Notes: generated by a model not told the origin, from the letters alone. Numbered from the stretch's first letter, positions 38,079-46,704 are shown. The stretch is 64,000 nt of DNA from Lachnospiraceae bacterium (GCA_015056925.1 SVFJ01000010.1:1-64000); one strand, 5' to 3'. A program made the numbers and translations.

Positions 38079-38255
38079 ATGTCAAATGTAATCGTAAAAG
38101 AAAACGAGACTTTAGATAGCGCATTACGCAGATTCAAGAGAAGCTGTGCTAAGGCAGGAATTCAGCAGGAGATTCGTAAGAGAGAACATTACGAGAAGCC
38201 AAGCGTAAAGCGTAAGAAAAAATCTGAAGCAGCTAGAAAGCGTAAATATAACTAA
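38079..38255 (+). CDS. rpsU: 30S ribosomal protein S21
   Basis: A 58-residue, highly basic ribosomal protein that helps mRNA binding by the small subunit. The sequence [20 protein letters not shown] followed by a Lys/Arg-rich tail is diagnostic. ATG at 38079 gives the normal size; the frame stays open further upstream (to 38007), but that stretch holds the leader with GGAGGGAGGT. Monocistronic, between its own promoter and terminator. Confidence 0.97.
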   Translation: MSNVIVKENETLDSALRRFKRSCAKAGIQQEIRKREHYEKPSVKRKKKSEAARKRKYN

Positions 38256-38267
38256 TTAAAAGTTAGA

Positions 38268-38298
38268 AGTCCCCGATGTTTCATCGGGGACTTTTTTT
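38268..38298 (+). terminator. rpsU terminator
   Basis: A perfect 11-bp stem (38268-38278 with 38282-38292), loop TTT, seven T. Confidence 0.95.
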
Positions 38299-38300
38299 GT

Positions 38301-38394
38301 GGAATAGGAAAGTGCTCGAAAAGTAGTGGAAGTTAAACAAGAATCAGCTTGGCTGATTCTTGCAGAGTGTTGCCGCCGGGCAACACTTTTTTGC
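38301..38394 (+). repeat. 94-bp two-hairpin element, tandem copy 1
   Basis: Begins GGAATAGGAAAGTGCTCG and contains stem 1 (CAAGAATCAGC-TTG-GCTGATTCTTG) and stem 2 (AGTGTTGCC-GCCG-GGCAACACT) followed by TTTTTT, so its 3' end is a terminator. It is identical to the next 94 bases and nearly identical to 42571-42659. It starts right after the rpsU terminator. Confidence 0.9.
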
Positions 38395-38488
38395 GGAATA
38401 GGAAAGTGCTCGAAAAGTAGTGGAAGTTAAACAAGAATCAGCTTGGCTGATTCTTGCAGAGTGTTGCCGCCGGGCAACACTTTTTTGC
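38395..38488 (+). repeat. 94-bp two-hairpin element, tandem copy 2
   Basis: A perfect copy of 38301-38394, abutting it with no spacer and ending at the base before the stop codon of the convergent GGDEF gene. Perfect identity over 94 bp suggests a recent duplication. Confidence 0.9.
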
Positions 38489-39565
38489 CTATATCATAAC
38501 TCGATTTCTTCCTTCTTCTTTGCCTTTGTATAAATTCTCGTCGGCTTGTTTTATCATATCTGTAACGGTAAGCTGATTAGAGTGGAAGGATAAGCCTATG
38601 GTGACGGTGAAATGTATTTCATTGTTCTGATAAATGACAGATTTGTTTTCAATCTCCTGGCGAATGCTTTCGAACTCCTGACAAACTTCTGACTGTTCTT
38701 TTTGATATTTTCTATAGAAGATGAGGAATTCTTCACCACCCCATCGGCAGGCATGGAAGCTGTTGTTTTCGGCATGCTTACGCAAAAATATATCTGCTAC
38801 AGCCAAAAGGACTTCGTCACCTGCATCGTGTCCGTAGGTATCGTTAATCTGCTTGAAATGGTCAATATCTATCATGGCAATGCACATCTGATGCGGAGTC
38901 TTGGAAAACTCATCAGAGGCAGAGTGTAACAGCTCTTGCATGCGTCTTCGGTTTCGCAGTCCTGTTAGCGGGTCCCGGTTTGCTGTATCTAAAAGTGCTT
39001 TTTCAAGATGGAATACGGTATTGCTGTAAATCAGCAGATATCCCATGATAAAGGCAAAGGTGATAAAAGCGTTTGACAGGTAGAAGGTATTAGCCATTTC
39101 CTTTGGCAGAGAAGGATAAAATGGTTCATGAGTGTTGGTCCATATTTTCATTGCATAGAAAGTAACAACAAGGAGTGCAAGAATGCCAACTGTTTTTTTG
39201 CGGATTTTATAATTTCTATTTACATAGTAATCACAGAAAAAAACAGCAACAGTAAAGCTGAAGCAATACAATTGAAAGCCGTAATCCCATCCAAAACATA
39301 ATAGAGAAAGCAGTACAAAAAGATATATTTCAATGTAAAGAATGATAATATAAGCATAAGCCCAGTTTTTATATAAAACATAATAAGTAAATATATAGGT
39401 TGATATACTGAGCCAGCTAAAATAGTATAACAAATCAATATTGTTCAATTTGAAAAATATAGCAAAAGAAATATGGCATAAAAGTAAAACAGTATTAACG
39501 AGATAGATTCTTTTTATTACATAGGGGTCGAAGGCTTGACGCCGATTATAAGGAATTATATTCAT
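38489..39565 (-). CDS. Membrane diguanylate cyclase (GGDEF)
   Basis: A 358-residue protein with about six membrane helices (about 15-190) and a C-terminal GGDEF domain (about 195-355). The active-site signature GGEEF, the RDPLTGLRNRR start and the DIDHFKQINDTYGHDAGDEVL block are intact, so it should make c-di-GMP from GTP. No RxxD inhibitory site is obvious before GGEEF. ATG at 39565 was preferred over an in-frame GTG at 39574, which sits only two bases after AAAGG. Its 3' end abuts the tandem 94-bp elements. Confidence 0.9.
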   Translation of the reverse strand: MNIIPYNRRQAFDPYVIKRIYLVNTVLLLCHISFAIFFKLNNIDLLYYFSWLSISTYIFTYYVLYKNWAYAYIIILYIEIYLFVLLSLLCFGWDYGFQLYCFSFTVAVFFCDYYVNRNYKIRKKTVGILALLVVTFYAMKIWTNTHEPFYPSLPKEMANTFYLSNAFITFAFIMGYLLIYSNTVFHLEKALLDTANRDPLTGLRNRRRMQELLHSASDEFSKTPHQMCIAMIDIDHFKQINDTYGHDAGDEVLLAVADIFLRKHAENNSFHACRWGGEEFLIFYRKYQKEQSEVCQEFESIRQEIENKSVIYQNNEIHFTVTIGLSFHSNQLTVTDMIKQADENLYKGKEEGRNRVMI

Positions 39566-39670
39566 AATGTTCACTACCTTTCTGAATCAATACTTAGTAA
39601 TATTATAACATATATTTTAATTATTTGAAAAAGATAGTGACAAATGAAGTAAAAAGAGTTATTCTATAAG

Positions 39671-39697
39671 TTGACATAAACAATGAGCGAATATAAA
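39671..39697 (+). promoter_or_regulatory. Putative promoter of the CmpB-like gene
   Basis: TTGACA (39671-39676) and TATAAA (39692-39697) with a 15-bp spacer, 22 bases before the start codon. The spacing is short, so the exact -10 is uncertain. Confidence 0.5.
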
Positions 39698-39719
39698 GAC
39701 AAATGAGGGAGAGATATTT

Positions 39720-40310
39720 ATGTGGATGAGAGAGATTGCAGGTTTTGACTTGTATCATTTGATTGCAGGATTTTGTGTTTTTAGTGTATTGGGCTGGTTG
39801 GTAGAGTCGATTTATATGTCGTTTTGTAATCGCAAGATTACAAACAGAGGATTTATGACAAGTCCGTTTTGTCCGATTTATGGATTTGGTGCGGTGCTAG
39901 GATATTTGATTTTACATCCGTTGGAGAAGAATGTTGTGGTACTGTATTTGGTAGGTGCTTTAATTGCCACTATTTTTGAATATCTTGTTGGAAGATTGAT
40001 GATTCGACTTTTTGGAGAGCTTTGGTGGGATTATAATGACAAGCCGTTTAATTATAAGGGGATTTTATGTTTGGAGAGTACGATTGCATGGGGATTTTAT
40101 GCGGTCATTATTATTTGCTTCCTGTTTGATAAGGTGATGCAGTTTGTAGATAATTATTCTATGGCAATGGGTATCAGATGTCTGCAGGTGATTTTCTTTG
40201 TTGTGGGACTTGATTTTATTTACCATTTTATTATGGCGACCAATATGAAGAATCAGATTAGGGAGAAGAAACAGGAATTTAAAGAGTTTTGTTTAAGGAT
40301 TATTAAATAA
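39720..40310 (+). CDS. CmpB-like membrane protein (PF06541, putative ABC transporter permease)
   Basis: A 196-residue integral membrane protein with about five helices. SVLGWLVESIYMSF, RGFMTSPFCPIYGFGA, and LWWDYNDKPFNYKGILCLESTIAWG are hallmarks of the family labelled putative ABC-transporter type IV. No ATPase partner is nearby, and the transport role of the family is unproven. Strong GAGGGAGAG site. Followed by its own terminator. Confidence 0.85.
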   Translation: MWMREIAGFDLYHLIAGFCVFSVLGWLVESIYMSFCNRKITNRGFMTSPFCPIYGFGAVLGYLILHPLEKNVVVLYLVGALIATIFEYLVGRLMIRLFGELWWDYNDKPFNYKGILCLESTIAWGFYAVIIICFLFDKVMQFVDNYSMAMGIRCLQVIFFVVGLDFIYHFIMATNMKNQIREKKQEFKEFCLRIIK

Positions 40311-40320
40311 GAAGTTGGTA

Positions 40321-40357
40321 AGCAATGCGTTATGATGAATAATGCATTGCTTTTTTT
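40321..40357 (+). terminator. Terminator after the CmpB-like gene
   Basis: A 13-bp stem (40321-40333 with 40339-40351, one wobble), loop GATGA, seven T. Confidence 0.92.
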
Positions 40358-40397
40358 CATAGATTGTATATAAGAAAATTACAGAGATGATTAGAAA

Positions 40398-41570
40398 ATG
40401 AATATAAGAAAGCTGATGGCGTATTTGATGCTTGTGGTTGTGTTGTGTTTGGGAATGGGGGATTGTGTTGCGGCAGCAGAACTGTTGCAAATGGAACTGG
40501 TGTCTCCTTCTGCGATTCTTATGGAAGCATCAACAGGAACTGTTTTGTTTGAGAAGAATCCTGATGAAATCAGAAGTCCGGCAAGTATTACCAAGATAAT
40601 GACAATGCTGCTTACCTTTGAAGCACTAGAGGAGGGGAGAGTACAGCTGACGGATGAAATCACTACCAGTGCGTATGCTAAGTCCATGGGAGGTTCTCAG
40701 GTATTCCTGGAAGAAGGAGAAATACAAACATTAGATACGTTGTTAAAGTGTATTGCGGTTGCCAGCGGAAATGATGCTTCAGTGGCGGTGGCAGAGTATA
40801 TTGCAGGCAGTGAGAAAGAATTTGTCAATATGATGAATGAAAAGGCAAAAACGCTTGGGATGGAGAATACACATTTTCTTGACTGCTGTGGATTAAGTTC
40901 AGACCCGGACCACCATACAACGGCAAGGGATGTTGCGATTATGTCCAGAGAACTGATTACAAAGTATCCTAAAGTTTACGATTATACGCAGATTTGGATG
41001 GAGGACATTACTCATGTGACAAGAAAGGGTAGTTCAACCTTTACATTGTCCAGTACGAATAAGCTTTTGAAACAGTATGAGTGGGCAACAGGCTTAAAGA
41101 CCGGGTCTACAGATGCGGCAAAGTACTGCTTTAGTGCAACGGCCAATAAGGATGGCATGGATTTGATTGCGGTGATTATGGGAGCACCGGATTTTAGAGT
41201 TCGTTTTTCGGAGGCAAAGAGTCTTTTGGAGTATGGATTCTCGAGAGCACGAATTTACACAGATGTACCGGAAGAGAGAACAGAACCTGTTACGGTTCGT
41301 GGTGGTAAAGAGATAACAGTAGCGGTTGCGCCACAGGGAGAATTTTCTTATTTGGATACAACGGGTATGGATTTTAAAGGAATAGAAAAGCTGTATGAGC
41401 CGGTAGAGGAGCTTGCGGCGCCTGTGGTAAAGGGACAGGAGGCGGGTGTTCTGCGTTATATGGTGCAGGGGACTGAGATAGGAAGACTTCCGCTGGTCGC
41501 AATAGAGTCTGTAGAAAAGGCGGGGTATCTTGATTACCTGCTAAGAGTATTCGGAAAGCTGATGCTGTAA
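40398..41570 (+). CDS. D-alanyl-D-alanine carboxypeptidase (S11 family, DacF-like)
   Basis: A 390-residue exported penicillin-binding protein that trims the terminal D-Ala of peptidoglycan pentapeptides. A signal peptide covers about residues 1-25. The three active-site motifs are SITK (S63 nucleophile, K66), SGN (S123) and KTG (K234). A PBP5-type C-terminal domain follows (about 285-375), then a short amphipathic C-terminal helix for membrane attachment. DacF is tied to spore cortex in Bacillus, but vegetative roles are equally possible here. Confidence 0.93.
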   Translation: MNIRKLMAYLMLVVVLCLGMGDCVAAAELLQMELVSPSAILMEASTGTVLFEKNPDEIRSPASITKIMTMLLTFEALEEGRVQLTDEITTSAYAKSMGGSQVFLEEGEIQTLDTLLKCIAVASGNDASVAVAEYIAGSEKEFVNMMNEKAKTLGMENTHFLDCCGLSSDPDHHTTARDVAIMSRELITKYPKVYDYTQIWMEDITHVTRKGSSTFTLSSTNKLLKQYEWATGLKTGSTDAAKYCFSATANKDGMDLIAVIMGAPDFRVRFSEAKSLLEYGFSRARIYTDVPEERTEPVTVRGGKEITVAVAPQGEFSYLDTTGMDFKGIEKLYEPVEELAAPVVKGQEAGVLRYMVQGTEIGRLPLVAIESVEKAGYLDYLLRVFGKLML

Positions 41571-41600
41571 AGGGCACAGATGTATATGTTTTGGTATGGC

Positions 41601-41628
41601 TTGCAATTTGGCTGTGATTTGGTATGAT
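41601..41628 (+). promoter_or_regulatory. Putative promoter of the phosphoesterase gene
   Basis: TTGCAA (41601-41606), 16-bp spacer, TATGAT (41623-41628), 34 bases before the start codon. Confidence 0.55.
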
Positions 41629-41662
41629 TGATGTATTACGAAGGGAAGAAAGGCTTTAGAAT

Positions 41663-42526
41663 ATGATTTTATGGATGTGGTTAGGCATTTTTTTAATTGT
41701 AGTTATCGGTGTGGTAATGCTGATAATAGGATTGATAGATGGCAATAGATATGTGGTAAAAGAGGAACATTTCGCGCTTTCTAAGCTTGCGAAGCCATGT
41801 CGTTTTGTTATGCTTTCTGATTTGCATGGGAAGGTGTATGGTGCGAATAATGAGAGGGTAATTGAGGACATTCGCAGGGCGAATCCTGATTTTGTAGTGA
41901 TTGTAGGGGATTTGATAACATCGAAGCAGGGAGCAGGGATTGATGCCGGAGTACATCTGGTAAAGGAACTTAGTAAGGACTTTCGGATTTATTATGCCAT
42001 GGGGAATCATGAGACGAAGCTGAAGGTACGAAGGGAGCAGTTTGGAAAACTGTTTGAGGAATTGATGCATGCCATAGAGGGACCGAACGTAACGGTGCTT
42101 GCGGATGCGGCCTGTGATATTGAAGAGTACAATGTCTGCATGACAGGATTGGAGCTTGAACGGTCTTATTTTGCAAGATTGAAGAAGAGGTTACTTCCGC
42201 AGGAGGTGTTAGAGGAGCACATCGGCGTAGCACACAGGGATGTGTGTAATATTCTGCTTGCTCATAATCCGGAGTATTTTGAAGCGTATGTAAAGTGGGG
42301 CGCCGATTTGGTTCTGGCTGGTCATGTACATGGTGGGATTATGCGGCTTCCGGTTGTGGGAGGCGTTATTTCGCCGTCTTTGGAGTTGTTTCCTAAGTAT
42401 GACGGAGGTGTTTTCAGACATGAGAACTCAGTTATGCTGCTTGGCAGGGGGATGGGGGCACATACCATTCCGCTTCGCTTCTTTAATCCGGCAGAGTTGT
42501 ATGTGATTACATTAGATGTGAGATAA
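41663..42526 (+). CDS. Membrane-anchored metallophosphoesterase (YkuE/YaeI-like)
   Basis: A 287-residue calcineurin-like phosphoesterase with one N-terminal membrane helix (about 2-25). The metal-binding motifs are complete: DLHG, VGDLI, GNHE, and GHVHGG near residue 219-224. The closest described relatives (YkuE, YaeI, LpxG-like) act on lipid or wall-linked phosphates; the substrate here is unknown. It stands alone between its promoter and terminator. Confidence 0.88.
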   Translation: MILWMWLGIFLIVVIGVVMLIIGLIDGNRYVVKEEHFALSKLAKPCRFVMLSDLHGKVYGANNERVIEDIRRANPDFVVIVGDLITSKQGAGIDAGVHLVKELSKDFRIYYAMGNHETKLKVRREQFGKLFEELMHAIEGPNVTVLADAACDIEEYNVCMTGLELERSYFARLKKRLLPQEVLEEHIGVAHRDVCNILLAHNPEYFEAYVKWGADLVLAGHVHGGIMRLPVVGGVISPSLELFPKYDGGVFRHENSVMLLGRGMGAHTIPLRFFNPAELYVITLDVR

Positions 42527-42530
42527 GAGT

Positions 42531-42565
42531 ATAGTGCGGGGCGTAATGCTGCGCACTATATTTTT
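42531..42565 (+). terminator. Terminator after the phosphoesterase gene
   Basis: An 8-bp stem, ATAGTGCG (42531-42538) with CGCACTAT (42552-42559), then a T-rich stretch to 42565. Confidence 0.8.
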
Positions 42566-42570
42566 GATAT

Positions 42571-42659
42571 GGGAAAAGTGCTCGAAAAGTAGTGGAAGCT
42601 AAACAAGAATCAGCTTGGCTGATTCTTGTAGAGTGTTGCCGCCGGGCAACACTTTTTTA
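42571..42659 (+). repeat. Third copy of the two-hairpin element
   Basis: About 89 bases nearly identical to the tandem pair at 38301-38488. From AAAGTGCTCG onward it differs at only two internal positions (GCTAAAC for GTTAAAC, TTGTAG for TTGCAG). Both stems and the T6 tail are unchanged. It lies just after another terminator and before the scpA promoter. Confidence 0.9.
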
Positions 42660-42696
42660 TAATAGAAATTATTACTTGTTTACGTAAGATATTCAC

Positions 42697-42725
42697 TTGC
42701 CTTTTTGTAAAATACTGAGTAAAAT
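42697..42725 (+). promoter_or_regulatory. Promoter of the scpA operon
   Basis: TTGCCT (42697-42702), 17-bp spacer, TAAAAT (42720-42725), 55 bases before the scpA start. Confidence 0.65.
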
Positions 42726-42779
42726 AGAACATGGATTATTTTGCGTTATCATGCGCTTTTGTGGAGTATGGGAGGAAAT

Positions 42780-43529
42780 ATGGCATTATCAGTTAAGCTG
42801 GAAGTGTTTGAGGGGCCGTTAGATTTATTATTACATTTAATTGAGAAGAATAAGATTGATATTTACGATATTCCGATTGTGGAGATTACGGAGCAGTATC
42901 TGGATTACATCAGGAAGATGGAGACCGAGGATATGAATGTCATGAGTGAATTTTTGGTTATGGCAGCAACTCTGTTGGATATCAAGTGTAAGATGCTTCT
43001 TCCGAAGGAAGTGAATGAAGAGGGCGAGGAAGAGGACCCGAGAGCAGAGCTTGTTCAGAAGCTTTTGGAGTATAAGATGTATAAGTATATGTCCTTTGAA
43101 TTAAAGGACAAGCAGATAGATGCAGGTAAGAGCTGGTATAAGAAGCCTATGCTTCCTAAGGAGGTACAGGATTATACGTATCCGATTGATTATGAGGAGT
43201 TAATCGGAGATATGAATCTTAGCAAGCTGCACGATATCTTTAAGTCTGTTATGCGCAGACAGGAGGATAAGATTGACCCTATCCGAAGCCAGTTTGGTAA
43301 GATAGAGAAGGATGAGATTAATCTGGAGGAGAAGCAGAGCTTTATCGAGGAGTATGTGCGGACACATAAGCAGTTTAGCTTCAGAGGACTGTTGGAGAGA
43401 CAGGGAAGCAAGATGGAGATTATTGTAACGTTTCTTGCGATTTTGGAAATGATGAAGCAGGGAATTATTTCTATTGTGCAGGAGGATGCTTTTACGGATA
43501 TTATGATTACATCATCGATTGCGGCATAG
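42780..43529 (+). CDS. scpA: Segregation and condensation protein A
   Basis: Kleisin subunit of the Smc-ScpAB complex that compacts and separates chromosomes. The 249-residue protein starts MALSVKLEVFEGPLDLLLHL, the family's signature opening, and ends with the winged-helix part (about 165-245). ATG at 42780 was chosen on this basis with GGAGG upstream; the in-frame extension to 42741 has no family match. It heads a five-gene run with scpB. Confidence 0.97.
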   Translation: MALSVKLEVFEGPLDLLLHLIEKNKIDIYDIPIVEITEQYLDYIRKMETEDMNVMSEFLVMAATLLDIKCKMLLPKEVNEEGEEEDPRAELVQKLLEYKMYKYMSFELKDKQIDAGKSWYKKPMLPKEVQDYTYPIDYEELIGDMNLSKLHDIFKSVMRRQEDKIDPIRSQFGKIEKDEINLEEKQSFIEEYVRTHKQFSFRGLLERQGSKMEIIVTFLAILEMMKQGIISIVQEDAFTDIMITSSIAA

Positions 43530-43587
43530 CAGAAGTGATGGTATCAGAGCGTGCAAGGACAGACGAAAGTAGAAGGTAGGTACTAAG

Positions 43588-44157
43588 GTGGATAAGATAA
43601 AGGCACAGTCAATTATAGAAGCGGTATTGTTTGCGATGGGGGATTCTGTAGAGATTTCTAAGCTGGCACATGTTTTGGAGATGGAGCCTAAGGAGATTCG
43701 TGAGCTGATTGCCCAGATGAATATTAAGTATGAAGGGGAAGAGAGAGGCATTTATATTTTAGAACTTGAGGATTCCTTTCAGCTTTGTACAAAGCCGGAT
43801 TTGTATGAGTATTTGATTAAGATAGCTAAGGCTCCGAGAAAGTATGTTTTGTCGGATACTTTGTTAGAGACGTTATCAATTATTGCTTACAAGCAGCCGG
43901 TTACGAGATTGGAGATAGAGAAGATTAGAGGTGTCAGCTGTGACCATGCGGTAAATAAGCTTTTGGAGTTTGGTCTGATACAGGAGCTTGGGCGTCTTGA
44001 TGCACCCGGAAGACCTTTGTTGTTTGGAACGACAGAGGAGTTTTTGAGAACCTTTGGTGTGAAGTCATTGGGAGACTTGCCGGTTTTGAATCCTGAGCAG
44101 GTGGAAGACTTTAAGCATCAGGCAGAAGAGGAATTGCAGATTAAGTTAGATATATAG
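43588..44157 (+). CDS. scpB: Segregation and condensation protein B
   Basis: Winged-helix partner of ScpA in the Smc complex, 189 residues. IIEAVLFAMGDSVEISKLA at the start and ETLSIIAYKQPVTRLEIEKI / GVSCDHAVNKLLEFGLI in the second winged helix are diagnostic. GTG start at 43588 behind AAGGTAGG. 58 bases after scpA and 10 before the TetR-Hpt gene. Confidence 0.97.
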   Translation: MDKIKAQSIIEAVLFAMGDSVEISKLAHVLEMEPKEIRELIAQMNIKYEGEERGIYILELEDSFQLCTKPDLYEYLIKIAKAPRKYVLSDTLLETLSIIAYKQPVTRLEIEKIRGVSCDHAVNKLLEFGLIQELGRLDAPGRPLLFGTTEEFLRTFGVKSLGDLPVLNPEQVEDFKHQAEEELQIKLDI

Positions 44158-44167
44158 GGGAGGAACC

Positions 44168-45124
44168 ATGGTTAAGTTAAATGGGGATATTACAGATAAG
44201 GATTCTTTGATTTCTGACAGCATTGGTCAGAAGATTTTGGCGGCTGCGATACGTATTATTCGTGAGTCGGGATATGAGAATCTTACGATTAGAAAGGTTG
44301 CCAAGGAGAGCGGCTGCTCGAATACGGCAATTTATATGAGATTTGAGGATAAGGATGCATTGGCAGGTGCGGTGGCGGCACTTTATTCGGAACCGTTTCT
44401 TCTTATGATGGAGGAGTTGTATCGGGATGAAGATGACTGTGCTACGAATTTAAAGCGTATGTTTAAGAGTGCTATGCTGACTACCCGTAAGATGGATTTG
44501 GAGTCTATCCGTATGCAGATGTATTACAGAGGGCGTATTCCGATGCATGAGAATCCTTTTGTGCAGAAGATGGCAGCCTTTTTTGGACGGGCAATGGAAA
44601 AGGGAGAACTTAGGCCTATGAATCCTGAACTGGTGGCATTTACAATCGTGTCAGCATTTTGGGGGATTGCGTATATGCTCAATGTTAATAAGATTCAGGA
44701 TGAGGCTTCACTGGATGAGATGCTGACCATGCAGGTTAAGATTTTGCTGGACGGTATGCGTAATGGTCCGGTATCAGAGCTGAAGGAAGATTTCTGGGAT
44801 GTGTTGAAGCGACAGAACGTAGATGTTGACAAGGCTTTGGAACGTATGAAGGGAAATAAAGAGGCCTATAAGGCGTTTTTGACTGAGTTCTTTGAAGACC
44901 CGGATTTTGAGATGCTGCAAGAGAGCATTGAAGTTGGTAATGTGCGAGAGGCATTTGACTGCGCACATGGTTTGAAGGGCATGGCAGCGAACCTTGGCTT
45001 GGATTGCGTACATGCACCGTTAAGTGTTTTAGTGGAGATTTTGAGAAAGGGCGTGCTTGATGGGGCAACTGAGGCATATGAGGAGGTTGCAGCTGTAAGC
45101 AGTCGAATTAAAGAGTTGTTGTAA
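44168..45124 (+). CDS. TetR-type DNA-binding protein fused to an Hpt phosphotransfer domain
   Basis: A 318-residue protein with an unusual two-part build. Residues about 18-70 form a TetR helix-turn-helix (LTIRKVAKESGCSNTAIYMRF), followed by a TetR-type helical domain to about 200. The last 100 residues are a four-helix Hpt domain with the phosphorylation motif AHGLKG (H267). Hpt domains shuttle phosphate between receiver domains; joined to a TetR repressor it suggests DNA binding gated by a phosphorelay. The next gene, 15 bases on, is a lone receiver protein, the natural partner. GGGGAGG ribosome-binding site 5 bases before the ATG. Whether H267 is phosphorylated is untested. Confidence 0.82.
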   Translation: MVKLNGDITDKDSLISDSIGQKILAAAIRIIRESGYENLTIRKVAKESGCSNTAIYMRFEDKDALAGAVAALYSEPFLLMMEELYRDEDDCATNLKRMFKSAMLTTRKMDLESIRMQMYYRGRIPMHENPFVQKMAAFFGRAMEKGELRPMNPELVAFTIVSAFWGIAYMLNVNKIQDEASLDEMLTMQVKILLDGMRNGPVSELKEDFWDVLKRQNVDVDKALERMKGNKEAYKAFLTEFFEDPDFEMLQESIEVGNVREAFDCAHGLKGMAANLGLDCVHAPLSVLVEILRKGVLDGATEAYEEVAAVSSRIKELL

Positions 45125-45139
45125 AAGAGGTAGATTATT

Positions 45140-45571
45140 TTGAATAATGGGGTATTGAATTTGAAGATGAATCACAAAATATTAGTAGTAGATGATAAGG
45201 GTATTAACCGATATATGCTTGGCGAGATTTTTAGAGACCGTTATGAGATACTGGAGGCTGCCGGAGGCGCTGAAGCGATAGAGATGATTGCAAAGGAAAA
45301 GGATGAGCTTGCGATTGTACTATTGGATATTATTATGCCGGGAGTGAACGGATTTGATGTTTTGGCATACATGAAGGAACATCAGCTGTTGGATACACTT
45401 CCTGTTATTGTGGTGACGGATGACTCGACAGATGAAACCGCAGGCAAGGCTTTTGCGTATAAGGTAGCAGATATGGTGATTAAGCCGTACGAGCCGCGTA
45501 TTATTAAGCGACGTGTACAGAATATTATAGAGCTTTATACCTATAGAAGAGAATTGGGATTTGCGCAATAA
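45140..45571 (+). CDS. Stand-alone response-regulator receiver protein
   Basis: A receiver (REC) domain of about 125 residues with no output domain. The acidic pair (VVDD), phospho-acceptor LLDIIMPG (D63 from the TTG start), the conserved Thr (VVTDD) and Lys (VIKPYEP) are all present, so it should accept phosphate. A TTG start at 45140 has AGAGG 9 bases upstream; an ATG at 45167 also gives a complete domain but lacks a good site. It is probably the phosphate donor or acceptor for the Hpt domain of the preceding protein; no kinase is nearby. Confidence 0.88.
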   Translation: MNNGVLNLKMNHKILVVDDKGINRYMLGEIFRDRYEILEAAGGAEAIEMIAKEKDELAIVLLDIIMPGVNGFDVLAYMKEHQLLDTLPVIVVTDDSTDETAGKAFAYKVADMVIKPYEPRIIKRRVQNIIELYTYRRELGFAQ

Positions 45572-45582
45572 GGGGGATGACG

Positions 45583-46704
45583 ATGGCAAATATTATAGAT
45601 TATTTGGATTGGCGTGGAGATGTCAGTCTGCGTGAGGACCCGTTTAATGCAGTAGATAATCTGGTGCTTTCGTGGATGGCATATGTGAATTTGGACGAGA
45701 TTATGCCGAAGGAATTCGGCTCTGAGTCGATGACCATAAAGGAAGTAGTGAACCTTTTTTTTACCAAGTATGATTTGGAAGAGAAGTTGAGTGAAAAGTC
45801 TTTAACCAGAACTTCTGCATTATTATTCTATAAGATGGGGGATTGCCCCAGGTTTGCCAATATGCGTATCTCGAATTATGTGAACTATATCAGCGAGGAA
45901 CTGGAACAGCAGTTCTCAGCGATGACGATAGAGATAGATGAGAAAACAATGTATATTGCATATCGTGGAACAGATGATACGATAGTAGGCTGGAAGGAAG
46001 ACTTTAATATGAGTTTCCTTCCTTTTGTGCCTTCACAGGAGGCTGCGGTGCGATATCTGGAAGCGACTATGAAGAGCAGGAACTGGCGTAAAAGGATTAT
46101 TGTCGGAGGGCATTCTAAAGGTGGTAATCTGGCGGTGTATGCATCGATTAAGTGTAATAAGGCAATCCGCAGAAAGATTATTCAGGTATACAATAATGAC
46201 GGACCGGGATTTTTGGAGGAGACCATGCAGCTTGCAGAGTATCAGGAGATGCTTCCGAGGATTCGTACGATTGTGCCGGAGTCATCCGTGGTAGGTATGC
46301 TGTTGGGGCATGAGGAGCAATATGATGTCGTAGTAAGTTCACAGAAGGGAATTCTTCAGCATGATGCTGCCACATGGGAGGTCCAAAGAAATGATTTTAT
46401 TTATTTGGAATCGGTGTCAGATTCCAGTATGCGATTGGATAAGGCACTGAAGAAGTGGCTGAGTGCGCAGAATGAAGCACAACGCAGACTATTTGTGGAA
46501 CAGATTTTCGCATTGCTGGAGGCTACGGGAGCGAAAACTACGCTGGAGCTTGCGGCAATGGGGCTTAAGAATGCCAATCAGGTTATTAGAGCGATGGCAA
46601 ATATGGACCCGGAGGTTAGACAGAAGCTGAGGGAGTTCGTGCGTGCATTGATTGAGATAACAAGTGACGAAAGAAAAGCTTTAAGAAGCAAGGATATGGA
46701 ATAA
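45583..46704 (+). CDS. DUF2974 (Mbeg1-like) alpha/beta-hydrolase
   Basis: A 373-residue soluble protein. The nucleophile elbow GGHSKGGNLAVYA (about residue 170) and the preceding IAYRGTDDTIVGWKEDF segment are typical of the DUF2974 lipase-like family. ATG at 45583 was chosen with AGGGGG 6 bases upstream; the ATG at 45577 touches that site. It lies 11 bases after the receiver gene, last in the scpA operon. Substrate unknown; lipase or esterase activity is plausible for the fold. Confidence 0.85.
   Translation: MANIIDYLDWRGDVSLREDPFNAVDNLVLSWMAYVNLDEIMPKEFGSESMTIKEVVNLFFTKYDLEEKLSEKSLTRTSALLFYKMGDCPRFANMRISNYVNYISEELEQQFSAMTIEIDEKTMYIAYRGTDDTIVGWKEDFNMSFLPFVPSQEAAVRYLEATMKSRNWRKRIIVGGHSKGGNLAVYASIKCNKAIRRKIIQVYNNDGPGFLEETMQLAEYQEMLPRIRTIVPESSVVGMLLGHEEQYDVVVSSQKGILQHDAATWEVQRNDFIYLESVSDSSMRLDKALKKWLSAQNEAQRRLFVEQIFALLEATGAKTTLELAAMGLKNANQVIRAMANMDPEVRQKLREFVRALIEITSDERKALRSKDME

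Noticed and set aside
38301-38488. Possible short CRISPR or insertion-sequence end
   Set aside because: Only two tandem units with no unique spacers, and no transposase or target-site duplication; it reads as a dispersed terminator-like element.
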